Assembly (NCBI RefSeq): GCF_028714975.1
Contig: NZ_JAQTLH010000001.1
Span: 124,001-188,000 of the forward strand
Origin: Sulfurimonas sp.
GTDB taxonomy: Bacteria > Campylobacterota > Campylobacteria > Campylobacterales > Sulfurimonadaceae
DNA: 64,000 nucleotides
Direction: 5' to 3'
Positions within the stretch are counted from its first letter, which is position 1. The number at the start of each line of letters is the position of its first letter. The notes under the pieces were generated by a model that saw only the letters and a list, made by a program, of their open reading frames with translations, had not been told where the DNA came from and made no database searches. The position numbers and the translations under genes were made by a program. Below are positions 8,800 through 17,513 of this stretch, piece by piece.

Positions 8800-9356
8800 A
8801 AGCTGAAAAAACTCTATATATTATAGCAGGTGCGAACGGAAGCGGAAAAACTACCTTCGCACTTAGTTATGTAGAGTTAAACAACCTTCATTTCATAAAT
8901 GCCGATGAAATAGCTAAAAAATATGATCCTCAAGATATTCAAAAATATAAAGTAAAAGCTGGTAAAGAGTTTTTTAGACAGCTTCATTTAAGCCTCACAA
9001 AAGAGAGTTCTTTTATGATAGAATCTACACTATCCGGAAAATATCTTGCCAATATTATAAAAGAAGCTAAAAATAAAGGATTCGTGGTAATATTGATATA
9101 CCTTTTTTTAGAAAATGATGTTGAAAATATACTAAGAGTGCGAAACAGAGTGCTCAATGGCGGGCATAATGTACCAGAGGAAGATATTAAAAGAAGATAT
9201 ATTAGAAGTAAAAAACTTTTTTACAATACATATAAAGACATGGTAGATGGGTGGATGCTATTTTTTAATGGCGATGATAATTATGAACTAGTTGCTAATA
9301 AAGAGCAGATATTTTTGGATGACTTGTATAATAAATTTTTAAAAGGGTTGATATGA
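8796..9356 (+). CDS. Zeta-toxin-like P-loop kinase
   Basis: A 186-residue P-loop protein of the zeta toxin/ABC-type ATPase-like group. Walker A is G12-A-N-G-S-G-K18-T-T; FINADEIA follows with Asp37 where zeta toxins place their catalytic Asp, then IEST (substrate side), RVRNRVLNGGHNVPEEDIKRRY (lid arginines) and SKKLFYNTY. Classical zeta toxins phosphorylate UDP-N-acetylglucosamine and block wall synthesis; chromosomal relatives of this size have unproven targets. The start is only 3 bases after the glyQ stop and has no clear ribosome site, so translation may depend on glyQ. It overlaps a 59-codon gene by ATGA. Toxin activity is inference. Confidence 0.82.
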   Translation: MEAEKTLYIIAGANGSGKTTFALSYVELNNLHFINADEIAKKYDPQDIQKYKVKAGKEFFRQLHLSLTKESSFMIESTLSGKYLANIIKEAKNKGFVVILIYLFLENDVENILRVRNRVLNGGHNVPEEDIKRRYIRSKKLFYNTYKDMVDGWMLFFNGDDNYELVANKEQIFLDDLYNKFLKGLI

Positions 9357-9532
9357 AAGATTTAAAACTTGAAATGGATATTTTAAAAATAGCTTCAAAA
9401 GCGGTTAAAGAGGCTCAAAGAAAGAGCTTGGAAAATGGGGTTGCTAATGTTTACGCCAAGAACGGAACTATCTATTTTCAACTCCCAGACGGAACAATAA
9501 CGCAGCAGATGCCAAAAGAGTATATTAGATAA
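9353..9532 (+). CDS. 59-residue partner of the zeta-like kinase, possible antitoxin
   Basis: A small ORF whose ATG overlaps the stop of the zeta-like gene (ATGA), an arrangement of translational coupling. The product has a Lys/Glu-rich amphipathic N-terminal helix (about residues 1-28), then a short beta-like part GVANVYAKNGTIYFQLPDG at 29-47. A weak GGGTTG stands in for a ribosome site. I recall similar short proteins beside chromosomal zeta-like genes, but cannot verify this. Position and size fit an antitoxin in reversed (toxin-first) order; classical epsilon antitoxin is longer and upstream. Coding potential looks real from the coupling and sensible composition. Confidence 0.6.
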   Translation: MKDLKLEMDILKIASKAVKEAQRKSLENGVANVYAKNGTIYFQLPDGTITQQMPKEYIR

Positions 9533-9534
9533 AA

Positions 9535-9559
9535 AAGAGAGTTAAAGCGTACAGTATGG
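9535..9559 (+). repeat. Direct repeat, copy 2
   Basis: Imperfect copy (22 of 25) of 8775-8799, three bases after the stop of the 59-codon gene. It holds a relic of the glyQ tail including its in-frame stop, and an ATG (9556) that here leads to a 7-codon dead end. Together with copy 1 it bounds a 760-base unit. Confidence 0.7.
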
Positions 9560-9633
9560 CAATTTGTCATACTTTGTAGATATTTAAAAATAATTTATTA
9601 GACTTTTACTGAGATAAATTTACAGGACAAAAG

Positions 9634-10515
9634 ATGACCGCACCGATAAACCAATCCAACTTTACAAAGTATCAGCCGTTTGTAAAATGGGTTGGCGGTA
9701 AAAGGGGTTTGCTTTCTCAGATTCTCCCGCTTATTCCAAAAGAGTTTAACAACTATTTTGAGCCGTTTGTCGGAGGCGGTGCACTTTTTTTTGAACTCTA
9801 CTCGCTTGGAATTTTAAAAGACAAAAAAGTTTATCTATTCGATATCAATTCAGAACTCATCAATGCTTATAATGTTGTAAAAAACAGTCCCTCAGAACTT
9901 ATAAAAAATCTAAGAGAGTTTAGAGAAAAACACTCCAAAGAATTTTACTATGAGATAAGAGCTTGGGATAGAGAAGAAAGTTTTTTAGGAAAAGGTGATG
10001 TTTTAAGAGCAACAAGATTTATCTATCTCAATAAAACCTGCTTTAACGGGCTTTATAGAGTAAATAGCAAAGGGTATCACAATGTACCGATAGGGCACTA
10101 TAAAAATCCAAATATTTGTGATGAACTCGTAATATATAACGCAAGTGAAGCCTTGCAAAAAGCCACTATTTTAAATTCTTCATACAAAGAAGTAATGCAA
10201 CACGCTTCAAAAAATGATTTCGTATATTTTGATCCTCCGTACTATCCACTGACTCCTACATCTAGCTTTACATCATATAGTGAATTTAATTTTTTAGATA
10301 AAGAGCAGATTGAACTTTTTGAAGTTTTTAAAAAGTTGGATAAAAAAGATGTTTTTGTTGTACACTCAAACTCTGATACAGAGTTTATAAAAAGTTTATA
10401 TGGTGAATTTCATATCGAAGAGATACAAGCGAATAGGTTTATAAATAGCAAAAGTAGTGGGCGAGGGAAGATAAGTGAGGTGTTAATTAAAAATATTAAA
10501 GGAATAAAAAAATGA
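9634..10515 (+). CDS. Dam-like adenine-N6 DNA methyltransferase (M.DpnII type, GATC)
   Basis: A 293-residue class alpha (D12) adenine methyltransferase. KWVGGKR at 18-24 and FEPFVGGGALFFEL around 43-56 are motifs X and I (SAM binding); catalytic motif IV is D200-P-P-Y203, followed by the TSSFTSYSEF element usual in Dam and M.DpnII. The family methylates adenine in GATC, matching the DpnII-like nuclease two genes on. AGGAC with spacing 8 marks the start. The stop overlaps the start of the AIPR gene (ATGA). It protects host DNA in this predicted restriction-modification operon. Confidence 0.9.
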   Translation: MTAPINQSNFTKYQPFVKWVGGKRGLLSQILPLIPKEFNNYFEPFVGGGALFFELYSLGILKDKKVYLFDINSELINAYNVVKNSPSELIKNLREFREKHSKEFYYEIRAWDREESFLGKGDVLRATRFIYLNKTCFNGLYRVNSKGYHNVPIGHYKNPNICDELVIYNASEALQKATILNSSYKEVMQHASKNDFVYFDPPYYPLTPTSSFTSYSEFNFLDKEQIELFEVFKKLDKKDVFVVHSNSDTEFIKSLYGEFHIEEIQANRFINSKSSGRGKISEVLIKNIKGIKK

Positions 10516-12215
10516 AAACGATTAGATCTTTTCAAGATTTTCAACTAATAGATACAAAATTAAATCTTTCTTTGAAGGAGTATGGGCAAAAGTATAAATT
10601 TACTGAAAAATCAATTGCTTATATGTTTTTTGTTCTGGAAGAGCTTTTTGAACTTCAAGATGATGAAATACATAATGCGTTAACAGATACTAGCTTTATT
10701 ACTAGACAATCTGAATACAATGACAAAGAACATTTTCCGCATGATAAGGGAATTGATGCAATTATTATTGATGAAGAAAATAAAGTTGTACACTTATTTA
10801 ATTTTAAGCATATTTCTAATTTTGAAACTGCTAAAGGCAAAAAATTTGAGAGTGGAGAGATTGATAAGATTCTAAATTTTCTTACTTCTCTTTTCGAAAG
10901 AGATCCTGACAAAAATTCCAATCCTAAAATAATAGAAAAAATGCAGGAAATATTCTTAGCTCAAGAAAACGGTGTTGTATTTACTTATAAAATATACTTT
11001 AGTGCGAACATTTACGAAGGATTTACACCTGATGAAGAAAAAAGATTAGAAGAGAAATTAAAATCATTTAGAGGAGTTACATTCGATTATATACTTATTG
11101 ATTCGATTATAAAAAAAATTACCTCTTATAATGAACAAATAAATGCCAGATTTAAAGTAATTGATAATCATTTTTTTGAAAAAAGTGAATACGGACGCAG
11201 AGCACTTATACTTGAAATGTATGTAAAAGATTTAATTAGAATAGTATCAGATGATGAAAAATTAAGAAGTGATATTGAAGCGAGTGATGAAGTGATAAAT
11301 GAAGCAAAAATTAATGAAAACGCTTTTGAAGATAATGTAAGAATTTATAAAGAACAAGGTACAAGTGTAAATAAAAATATTAAAAGTACTGCACTAGATG
11401 AAAATGAAAGTAAAAAATTCTTTTTTTATAATAATGGAATAACTATTACATGTAATGAATTAGATTATCAAGGGCATAGAAGTATGCCAATAACTTTGAA
11501 TGGGTTGCAAATTGTGAATGGAAGTCAAACTATTCATTCTTTGAAAGATGCTATGCATGAAAATAAAGAATATTTTAATGATATATCAGTATTGTGCAGA
11601 ATATATGAAACAAAAGAACAAAGTTTTAAAAGTAAAATTGCAGAATATACAAATAACCAAAATCCTGTTACAAATAGAGATATTAGATCTATTGATGTTG
11701 TGCAAATTAAATTAGAAAAAGATTTATTTGCGCACGGTTATTTTTATGAAAGAAAGAAAAATCAATATAAAAATGAAGATAAAGATAAAAGAATTGACTC
11801 TGAAAAACTTGGACAAGCTTTTTTAAGCTACTACGAAAAAATGCCGGCTGAGGCAAAAAATAAGAAAAGCATTATATTCTCAAGTAAATATAATGAAATT
11901 TTTAATGATAATATAACAGCTGAAAAAGCATTGAAAGTTTATAATCTTTATAACTTAGTAGAAAGTAAAAAACTTGAATATATGGATGAAAAACCATTTT
12001 TAGCACATGCATCATATTATATATTGTATTTTATTTTTTTAATATCTGAAGATAGAACAATAGATTCTATTGATTTTTATGACGAAGCTATTGAGAAGAT
12101 AGAATATATTCGAAATAAAGAAAAAGATAAATTGTCAGATAAATTTTCTGATGCAGTTCTATTTAAGGGAAATATACCTAAAAATTACTTATCTGAGTTA
12201 GGAATATCAAAATGA
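10512..12215 (+). CDS. AIPR (abortive phage infection) family protein
   Basis: A 567-residue protein with the AIPR domain, a family first noted for phage abortive infection and often coded inside restriction-modification operons. The diagnostic stretch is KFFFYNNGITI near residue 301-312, then NGLQIVNGSQTIHSL around 330-344 and EYTNNQNPVTNRDIRS. The N-terminal 200 residues (DKGIDAIIIDEENKVVHLFNFK) look like a PD-(D/E)XK-type nuclease fold; this is inference. The gene is translationally coupled at both ends: ATGA with the methylase and ATGA with the nuclease. It is visibly more AT-rich than its neighbours, suggesting transfer. Confidence 0.85.
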   Translation: MKTIRSFQDFQLIDTKLNLSLKEYGQKYKFTEKSIAYMFFVLEELFELQDDEIHNALTDTSFITRQSEYNDKEHFPHDKGIDAIIIDEENKVVHLFNFKHISNFETAKGKKFESGEIDKILNFLTSLFERDPDKNSNPKIIEKMQEIFLAQENGVVFTYKIYFSANIYEGFTPDEEKRLEEKLKSFRGVTFDYILIDSIIKKITSYNEQINARFKVIDNHFFEKSEYGRRALILEMYVKDLIRIVSDDEKLRSDIEASDEVINEAKINENAFEDNVRIYKEQGTSVNKNIKSTALDENESKKFFFYNNGITITCNELDYQGHRSMPITLNGLQIVNGSQTIHSLKDAMHENKEYFNDISVLCRIYETKEQSFKSKIAEYTNNQNPVTNRDIRSIDVVQIKLEKDLFAHGYFYERKKNQYKNEDKDKRIDSEKLGQAFLSYYEKMPAEAKNKKSIIFSSKYNEIFNDNITAEKALKVYNLYNLVESKKLEYMDEKPFLAHASYYILYFIFLISEDRTIDSIDFYDEAIEKIEYIRNKEKDKLSDKFSDAVLFKGNIPKNYLSELGISK

Positions 12216-13093
12216 AAAACTTTGAAATCCTAAAAAACACACTTCAAGACTCTATTTTTACATGGAATTATTTTACTGACTTTGAAAAAGTAAAAAAGAA
12301 TGTCAAAAAGATAGAAAAAGAGTTAAATCTTCTTAATTATCTCATTGGAAAAGAAAAGCTTGAGGAAGAGTTTTTATCTTTAGTCGAAGAGTATCCCAAA
12401 GTGAGAAAAATACTCCCGATACTTATAGCGATTAGAGATGACAAGCTATCTTCTACGCCTGTTATTACAAACATTGAAACTTTGATGCCTGAAAATAAAA
12501 AATATATTTTTCATGATCCGATTGATGAAAACATAAAAAAAGAGCTGCTTATATTTTTTAAAGAGAGTGGATTAAAAGATATTTTTGAAAGCAAAGCGAT
12601 TAAAAATTTAGTTGATTACTGTTTTGGTGTTGAGGTCGGTTTTGATACAAATGCTAGAAAAAACAGAACGGGCGACATTATGGAAAAACTTGTCTATAAG
12701 TTTTTAGAAGAGTTTTGTGATGAAGACAAAAACCTGCAATTTATAGAACAAGCAACGCAAAAAAGAATAAAAGAATTTTTCAACTACGATATAAAAATTG
12801 ATAAAAATAGCAGAAGATTTGACTTTGCTTTGTTCGATAAGACAAAAAACAGACTTTTTTTGATTGAGGTAAACTACTATAGCGGCGGCGGTTCTAAGCT
12901 TAAAGCAACCGCTGGCGAATATCAATACTTAAATAATTTTGTAAAATCTCAAAATATTGATTTTATCTGGGTAACAGACGGTAAAGGTTGGCTTACCGCA
13001 CTTAAACCTTTAGAGGAAACTTTTATTCATAATGATTATGTAATAAATTTAGATATGTTAAAAAATGGAGTTCTAAAACAAATCTGTTTATAG
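12212..13093 (+). CDS. DpnII-like type II restriction endonuclease (GATC)
   Basis: A 293-residue nuclease of the DpnII/MboI family, which cuts unmethylated GATC. The diagnostic segment is FGVEVGFDTNARKNRTGD at about residues 138-155. The PD-(D/E)XK-like core follows: SRRFDFALF (near 198-206) and LFLIEVNYYSGGGSKLKATAGEY (E near 217), then IWVTDGKGW. In the classical DpnII operon the nuclease follows two methylases; here an AIPR gene lies between methylase and nuclease, overlapping both. It looks intact, so the system is probably active. No promoter of its own is seen. Confidence 0.88.
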   Translation: MKNFEILKNTLQDSIFTWNYFTDFEKVKKNVKKIEKELNLLNYLIGKEKLEEEFLSLVEEYPKVRKILPILIAIRDDKLSSTPVITNIETLMPENKKYIFHDPIDENIKKELLIFFKESGLKDIFESKAIKNLVDYCFGVEVGFDTNARKNRTGDIMEKLVYKFLEEFCDEDKNLQFIEQATQKRIKEFFNYDIKIDKNSRRFDFALFDKTKNRLFLIEVNYYSGGGSKLKATAGEYQYLNNFVKSQNIDFIWVTDGKGWLTALKPLEETFIHNDYVINLDMLKNGVLKQICL

Positions 13094-13178
13094 TTAATTA
13101 TATGACAAATTGCAATATTTCTTAATTTTTGCTACTCAATTTGATATTATATATTTAATATTATTTGAGGATAAAACC

Positions 13179-13451
13179 ATGAAAAAAACATATTATGAAT
13201 CACTCTATATATTAGATGTTGATGCTTTAGAAGAGGATGAACAAAATAATTTGCTTATGTGCGGTTCACAAAATTGGGATTACTATTTTCATGTAAATTC
13301 TGAACAAGCGAATATTGAAACTTTCTCAAATGTTAGTATTGTAGAATTTGAAAATATTGATGATTTTAAAAAATTTGTAAATTCAAATCAGATTATTGAT
13401 TATTCAATTGAACATGACAATCAAATGGTATTAGTTTATGGCAAAGATTAA
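13179..13451 (+). CDS. 90-residue hypothetical protein in the restriction cluster
   Basis: I do not recognise this protein. I place the start at ATG 13179, where GAGG lies 8 bases upstream, rather than at the upstream in-frame ATG at 13110 that has no ribosome site. The product is acidic (many Asp/Glu/Asn), with no membrane segment, and alternates short beta-like and helical stretches (NVSIVEFENIDDFKKFVNS). It overlaps the second methylase by 14 bases. Position between nuclease and methylase suggests a part in the defence cluster, for instance a control or anti-restriction protein, but nothing in the sequence shows this. Confidence 0.6.
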   Translation: MKKTYYESLYILDVDALEEDEQNNLLMCGSQNWDYYFHVNSEQANIETFSNVSIVEFENIDDFKKFVNSNQIIDYSIEHDNQMVLVYGKD

Positions 13452-14184
13452 AAAGCTTCATCCCGAAGAGTTTGAACAAGAGTGTACGACGGTTTGGAGT
13501 TTTAAGCGTCGTGGTAATTGGGCTACGCATAACTCAAAATATCGAGGTAATTGGGCACCAGAAGTGGTTAGAAACTTGCTTTTAAGATACTCAAAAGAGA
13601 GAGACTGCATTCTTGACCCGATGATTGGTGGAGGAACTACTGCCGTAGAGTGTAAACTTTTAAATCGCCATCTTTTAGCCTTAGATATAAATCCGCATGC
13701 AATAGAGTTGACGAAAAAAGCACTTGAATTTGAGTGTGAATACAATCCCAAAATAAGAGTTGAGCTTAATGACGCAAGAGATTTATCGCTTCTTAAGGAC
13801 GAAAGTATCGACTTTGTTTTAAACCATCCGCCTTATGCAGACATTATAAAATACAGCGAAAAGCAGATTGAACAAGATATTTCAAATATACATGACTTAG
13901 AAAAATTTTGCGATGAGATGCAAAAAGTGGCACATGAGCTTTATAGAGTTTTGAAAAAAGATAAATACTGTGCTATTTTAATTGGAGATACAAGAAGAAA
14001 TAAGATGTATCAGCCACTTGCTTTTATGGTGATGCAGCGGTTTTTAAAAGCAGGGTTTGAACTCAAAGAGGACATTATAAAGCAGCAGCATAACTGCAAA
14101 GCTACGGGGTTTTGGGTAAAGAAAAGTAAGGAAGCAAATTTTTTACTAATAATGCATGAACATCTGTTCGTATTTAAAAAATAA
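13438..14184 (+). CDS. Second DNA methyltransferase (N4/N6 type, NHPPY motif)
   Basis: A 248-residue amino-DNA methyltransferase. WSFKRRGNWATHNSKYRGN at the N-terminus, motif I D60-PMIGGGTT68 with downstream acidic ALDINPHA, and catalytic motif IV N129-H-P-P-Y133. Order I then IV with no long target domain between them is like the gamma class, unlike DpnA, which is beta class. NHPPY departs from the common DPPY/NPPY/SPPY by its His at position 2. It overlaps the 90-residue gene. It may protect a second site or single-stranded DNA as DpnA does; the target cannot be read from sequence. Confidence 0.78.
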   Translation: MAKIKKLHPEEFEQECTTVWSFKRRGNWATHNSKYRGNWAPEVVRNLLLRYSKERDCILDPMIGGGTTAVECKLLNRHLLALDINPHAIELTKKALEFECEYNPKIRVELNDARDLSLLKDESIDFVLNHPPYADIIKYSEKQIEQDISNIHDLEKFCDEMQKVAHELYRVLKKDKYCAILIGDTRRNKMYQPLAFMVMQRFLKAGFELKEDIIKQQHNCKATGFWVKKSKEANFLLIMHEHLFVFKK

Positions 14185-14332
14185 TAGTATTTACAAAGTC
14201 TATTTGAAGCCAATTGACTATGATAATGTCGTATTATTAGGAATGGATTCCTTATTTTGGGTATAAAATATGGATTGCACTCTTTAAAAAAGTTGCTTTG
14301 TACGATGATAATAAAATAGATAGGTTTAAATA

Positions 14333-16570
14333 TTGAATGAAACCCTAATAGGTCAGATTGACAAAATCCTTTTTGAAGAGGATGGTTTTTTTATAGCAGT
14401 TTTAAAGAGCGGCGAGAAGATAAGCGGTACATATTTTGAGAGTAGCGTTTCGCACTTAAAAGATTCTGCTATCACGCTAAGGGGGTATTGGGAAGAGCAT
14501 AAAAAGTATGGAAAAACTTTTAAATTTGAGTATATAAAAGTAAATCAAAACGAGCTTTTTTTCTTTTTAAACAAAATCATAAAAGGGTTTACAAAAAAGC
14601 TTACTGCTGAGCTTATAGAGCATTTTGGAAATGATGGACTTGTTGAGATTTTGGACAATGATATTGAGCGGCTTTTGGAGTTTAACGGCATCAAAGAGAA
14701 AAAACTCAAAAAGATACAAGTTTCATGGAAGAAATTTCGTTCTATGCGTAAAATCGGGGAGTTTTTAGCTCCTTATGATGTGACTCCCGTACTTTTAACA
14801 ACAATTGCAACTGCTATGAGAGATGTTGATGAGCCGTGTGAGAGGATAAAAAACAATCCCTACATTTTAACTTCCGTAAACTCCATAGGTTTTAAAAGAG
14901 CCGATGAACTAGCACTCAAGATGGGTGTAAAAAAAGATGATGAAAATCGCATAGGCTCGGCTATGGACTATCTGCTTTTAAACTATTGCGAAGGGTACGG
15001 TAACTCATGTGTAGAAAAAAGTATACTTTTTAGCAAGCTTGATGAGTTGTTAGCTTTTAGCGATAAAAATCATCTTTACGAAGCAACGCTTATAGAAAGA
15101 GTAAGCGAGGGCAGTATTGTTTTGATGAAAAATGAGCGTGTTTCACCCTCTCGTCTTTACGATGCGGAGAAGTTTTTATATGACGAGTTTAAAAGAAGAT
15201 CAAAGTTAGATAACGGCGGGTTTGTAAAAGATTTGGACGAGTTTTTAAAAGATAATGAGCTCCAACTCGGCGAGCAGCAAAAAGAGGCAGTTTCGTACAT
15301 AAACAAGGGTGCGTCTGTACTATTTTTAGTCGGATATGCAGGAACCGGTAAAAGTACGACTTCAAGAACTATACTTGATTTGTTAAACACAAAGTATGAC
15401 AAAAAAGAGATTATTACTTGTGCACTCAGCGGTATAGCTTCACAGCGCATTGCAGATACGACGGGTTATGAGAGTGCTACTATTCAGTCTCTGCTGGTTA
15501 AATTTGAAGATAGAGATGATTTTCCATACTCCGTAGTGCTCATAGATGAAGCGTCTATGATAAACTCCTCTCTTTTTGCAAGGCTGGTTTCAAAAATCAG
15601 CAAAAACGCAATTATTATAATTGTCGGGGATGATGCACAGCTCCCTCCCATCGGTGCTGGAAATGTTCTAAGCGATGTTTTGACACTCGGACTTGCACCT
15701 ATCGTAAAGCTTACAAAGATTTACAGGCAGAGCGAAGATAAAGCCATAACGGTTATTGCAAACGATGTGCGAACGGGTGTTGTACCTGAGTATAAAAAAG
15801 AGTACGAAGATTTTGAGTTTATAGATATCTCCATACAAAACTATTATGCGCTCAAAAATCAACTCTCTCAAAAAGAGCTGCAAGATTTAAGAGAGAAGAA
15901 CTCGGCACAAATAGTTGCCGAGATTGCCCATAAAGTTGTGGAGTCTATTGAAAAAGCAAGATATAGACTAAACAATAAGCAGATAAAAGAGTACCTAAAC
16001 TATTTTCAAGTTATTACTCCGATGAAAGGCGGAACTCTGGGCGCAAATAACTTAAATGTAGTTTTGCAGGAGTATTTCAATCCAAATCCTAAAAAATGCG
16101 TAAAAAAGGGCGGCGTAGAGTTTAGGCTTATGGATAAAGTAGTTCACACAAAAAATGAAAATATGACCTCTTGGAGTAGCGAAGGGTTTAAAAACGGCGA
16201 AGATTCGGCAATTCGGCGTATATACAACGGTATGAGCGGGCTTCTTTTTAAGATAGAAGAGGATGATGAACAGGCGTTCGTTTTCTACCCAAACGAAGAT
16301 GTCGTGGTCGTTTACGATAACGAGGAGCTAAAATCTCATCTTATGCTCTCCTATGCCCTGACGATTCATAAAGTTCAAGGTATGGAGTATGACATTGTAG
16401 TAATTCCAATGAGCTTTTCTCACTACATTATGCATAACACAAAACTTATCTATACCGCTATAACAAGAGCAAAACATCGCTGCGTGGTTATCGGCGAGAG
16501 CACTGCATTTGAGAGTGCATGCAAAAAACTTGAGATAACGGCAAGAGATACGGTGCTTTTAGAGCTATAA
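14333..16570 (+). CDS. RecD2-like superfamily 1B DNA helicase
   Basis: A 745-residue 5'-3' helicase of the RecD2/TraA group, acting in DNA repair or replication. The start is TTG (14333); an in-frame stop lies six bases upstream and no ATG is available, and AGG is 8 bases away. N-terminal beta barrel (first 80 residues), helix-hairpin-helix region (about 80-220), Walker A G334-YAGTGKST, Walker B VLIDEAS near 402-408, GDDAQLPPIG, and C-terminal SF1 motifs VHTKNEN, YALTIHKVQGMEYD and YTAITRAKHRC. No RecB/RecC nearby, as expected for RecD2. The 148-base gap upstream shows nothing certain. Confidence 0.9.
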   Translation: MNETLIGQIDKILFEEDGFFIAVLKSGEKISGTYFESSVSHLKDSAITLRGYWEEHKKYGKTFKFEYIKVNQNELFFFLNKIIKGFTKKLTAELIEHFGNDGLVEILDNDIERLLEFNGIKEKKLKKIQVSWKKFRSMRKIGEFLAPYDVTPVLLTTIATAMRDVDEPCERIKNNPYILTSVNSIGFKRADELALKMGVKKDDENRIGSAMDYLLLNYCEGYGNSCVEKSILFSKLDELLAFSDKNHLYEATLIERVSEGSIVLMKNERVSPSRLYDAEKFLYDEFKRRSKLDNGGFVKDLDEFLKDNELQLGEQQKEAVSYINKGASVLFLVGYAGTGKSTTSRTILDLLNTKYDKKEIITCALSGIASQRIADTTGYESATIQSLLVKFEDRDDFPYSVVLIDEASMINSSLFARLVSKISKNAIIIIVGDDAQLPPIGAGNVLSDVLTLGLAPIVKLTKIYRQSEDKAITVIANDVRTGVVPEYKKEYEDFEFIDISIQNYYALKNQLSQKELQDLREKNSAQIVAEIAHKVVESIEKARYRLNNKQIKEYLNYFQVITPMKGGTLGANNLNVVLQEYFNPNPKKCVKKGGVEFRLMDKVVHTKNENMTSWSSEGFKNGEDSAIRRIYNGMSGLLFKIEEDDEQAFVFYPNEDVVVVYDNEELKSHLMLSYALTIHKVQGMEYDIVVIPMSFSHYIMHNTKLIYTAITRAKHRCVVIGESTAFESACKKLEITARDTVLLEL

Positions 16571-16625
16571 GCACTATTTTATAAATATAGATTTATAATG
16601 ACTCATCTAAGTCGTGGAGTTTTGC

Positions 16626-17498
16626 ATGTCGATAGGAAATAGATTGAAAATAGCTATTTGCGGTAAAAGTGGTCTGGTAGGCTCAAAACTAGAGAGACTG
16701 TTTACCTCACAACACAATGAAGTTATCGGTATAAAAATTCGTGAAGATACATCAGCCCTTGATGTTGCAAAACAGATTGAGAAGTGCGATATTTTAATCA
16801 ATTTAAGCGGAGTTACCATTTTAGCCCGATGGAGTGAGAGTTACAAAAAAAAGCTCTATAGCAGTCGTGTAGATACAACAAAAAAATTAGTTGACGCCAT
16901 AGAGATTTGTAAAGAGAAACCGAAACTTTTTTTGAGCGCTTCTGCTGTGGGTATTTATGACTCTGCTCATTCGCATGGCGATGATTCAACAAATTTTGCC
17001 GATGATTTTTTATCTATGCTTTGTAGGGATTGGGAAGCCCAAGCAAACAGAGCTAATAACTTCGGAGTTAGAACCGTTGCAATGCGTTTTGGCGTAATCT
17101 ATGCAAAAGAGGGCGGTGCAATGGAAAAAATATTACCGCCTTTTAAAATGGGAGTCGGCGGAAAGCTTGGAGACGGAGAGCAGATGGTATCGTGGATACA
17201 TATAGACGACCTCTTAAGAGCGATTTTGTTTATAATGAAGACTCCGGATATAAGCGGCAGCGTAAACTTTACTTCTCCGTTTCCTCTTACAAATAGCAAA
17301 CAGACTGAAATTTTAGGCAAGATTTTAAATCGTTCTACATTTTTAGGCGTTCCGTCATTTGCTATTAAATTGGTTTTTGGAGAGGGTTCTAGGGTTGTGC
17401 TTGACTCAAAAGAGGTTTATCCTACAAAGCTTCTAGAACACGGATTTGTTTTTGATTATGAAAAATTTGAAGATGCTTTGCTGGAAATAGTAAAGTAG
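16626..17498 (+). CDS. TIGR01777-family NAD(P)-dependent epimerase
   Basis: A 290-residue atypical short-chain dehydrogenase of the YfcH/SDR39U1 group, of unknown substrate. I chose ATG 16626, with GTGGAG 6 bases upstream, over the in-frame GTG at 16614. The dinucleotide motif is C-G-K-S-G-L-V-G at 12-19, then INLSGVTI and RWSESYKKKLYSSRVDTT, which is the family signature, with SASAVGIY, MRFGVIYAKEGGAMEKILPPFKMGVGG and the C-terminal DUF1731-like part. It is 15 bases before the AMMECR1 gene. Confidence 0.88.
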   Translation: MSIGNRLKIAICGKSGLVGSKLERLFTSQHNEVIGIKIREDTSALDVAKQIEKCDILINLSGVTILARWSESYKKKLYSSRVDTTKKLVDAIEICKEKPKLFLSASAVGIYDSAHSHGDDSTNFADDFLSMLCRDWEAQANRANNFGVRTVAMRFGVIYAKEGGAMEKILPPFKMGVGGKLGDGEQMVSWIHIDDLLRAILFIMKTPDISGSVNFTSPFPLTNSKQTEILGKILNRSTFLGVPSFAIKLVFGEGSRVVLDSKEVYPTKLLEHGFVFDYEKFEDALLEIVK

Positions 17499-17513
17499 CC
17501 AAAGGAAAACAAG

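Noticed and set aside
9535-9559. Repeat as the end of a large island covering 8.8-14.2 kb
   Set aside because: I found no third copy near 14.2 kb and no integrase; the repeat only brackets the zeta-like pair.
12212-14184. Classical DpnII operon with DpnA as the second methylase
   Set aside because: The second methylase has motif I before motif IV, unlike beta-class DpnA, and the gene order differs.
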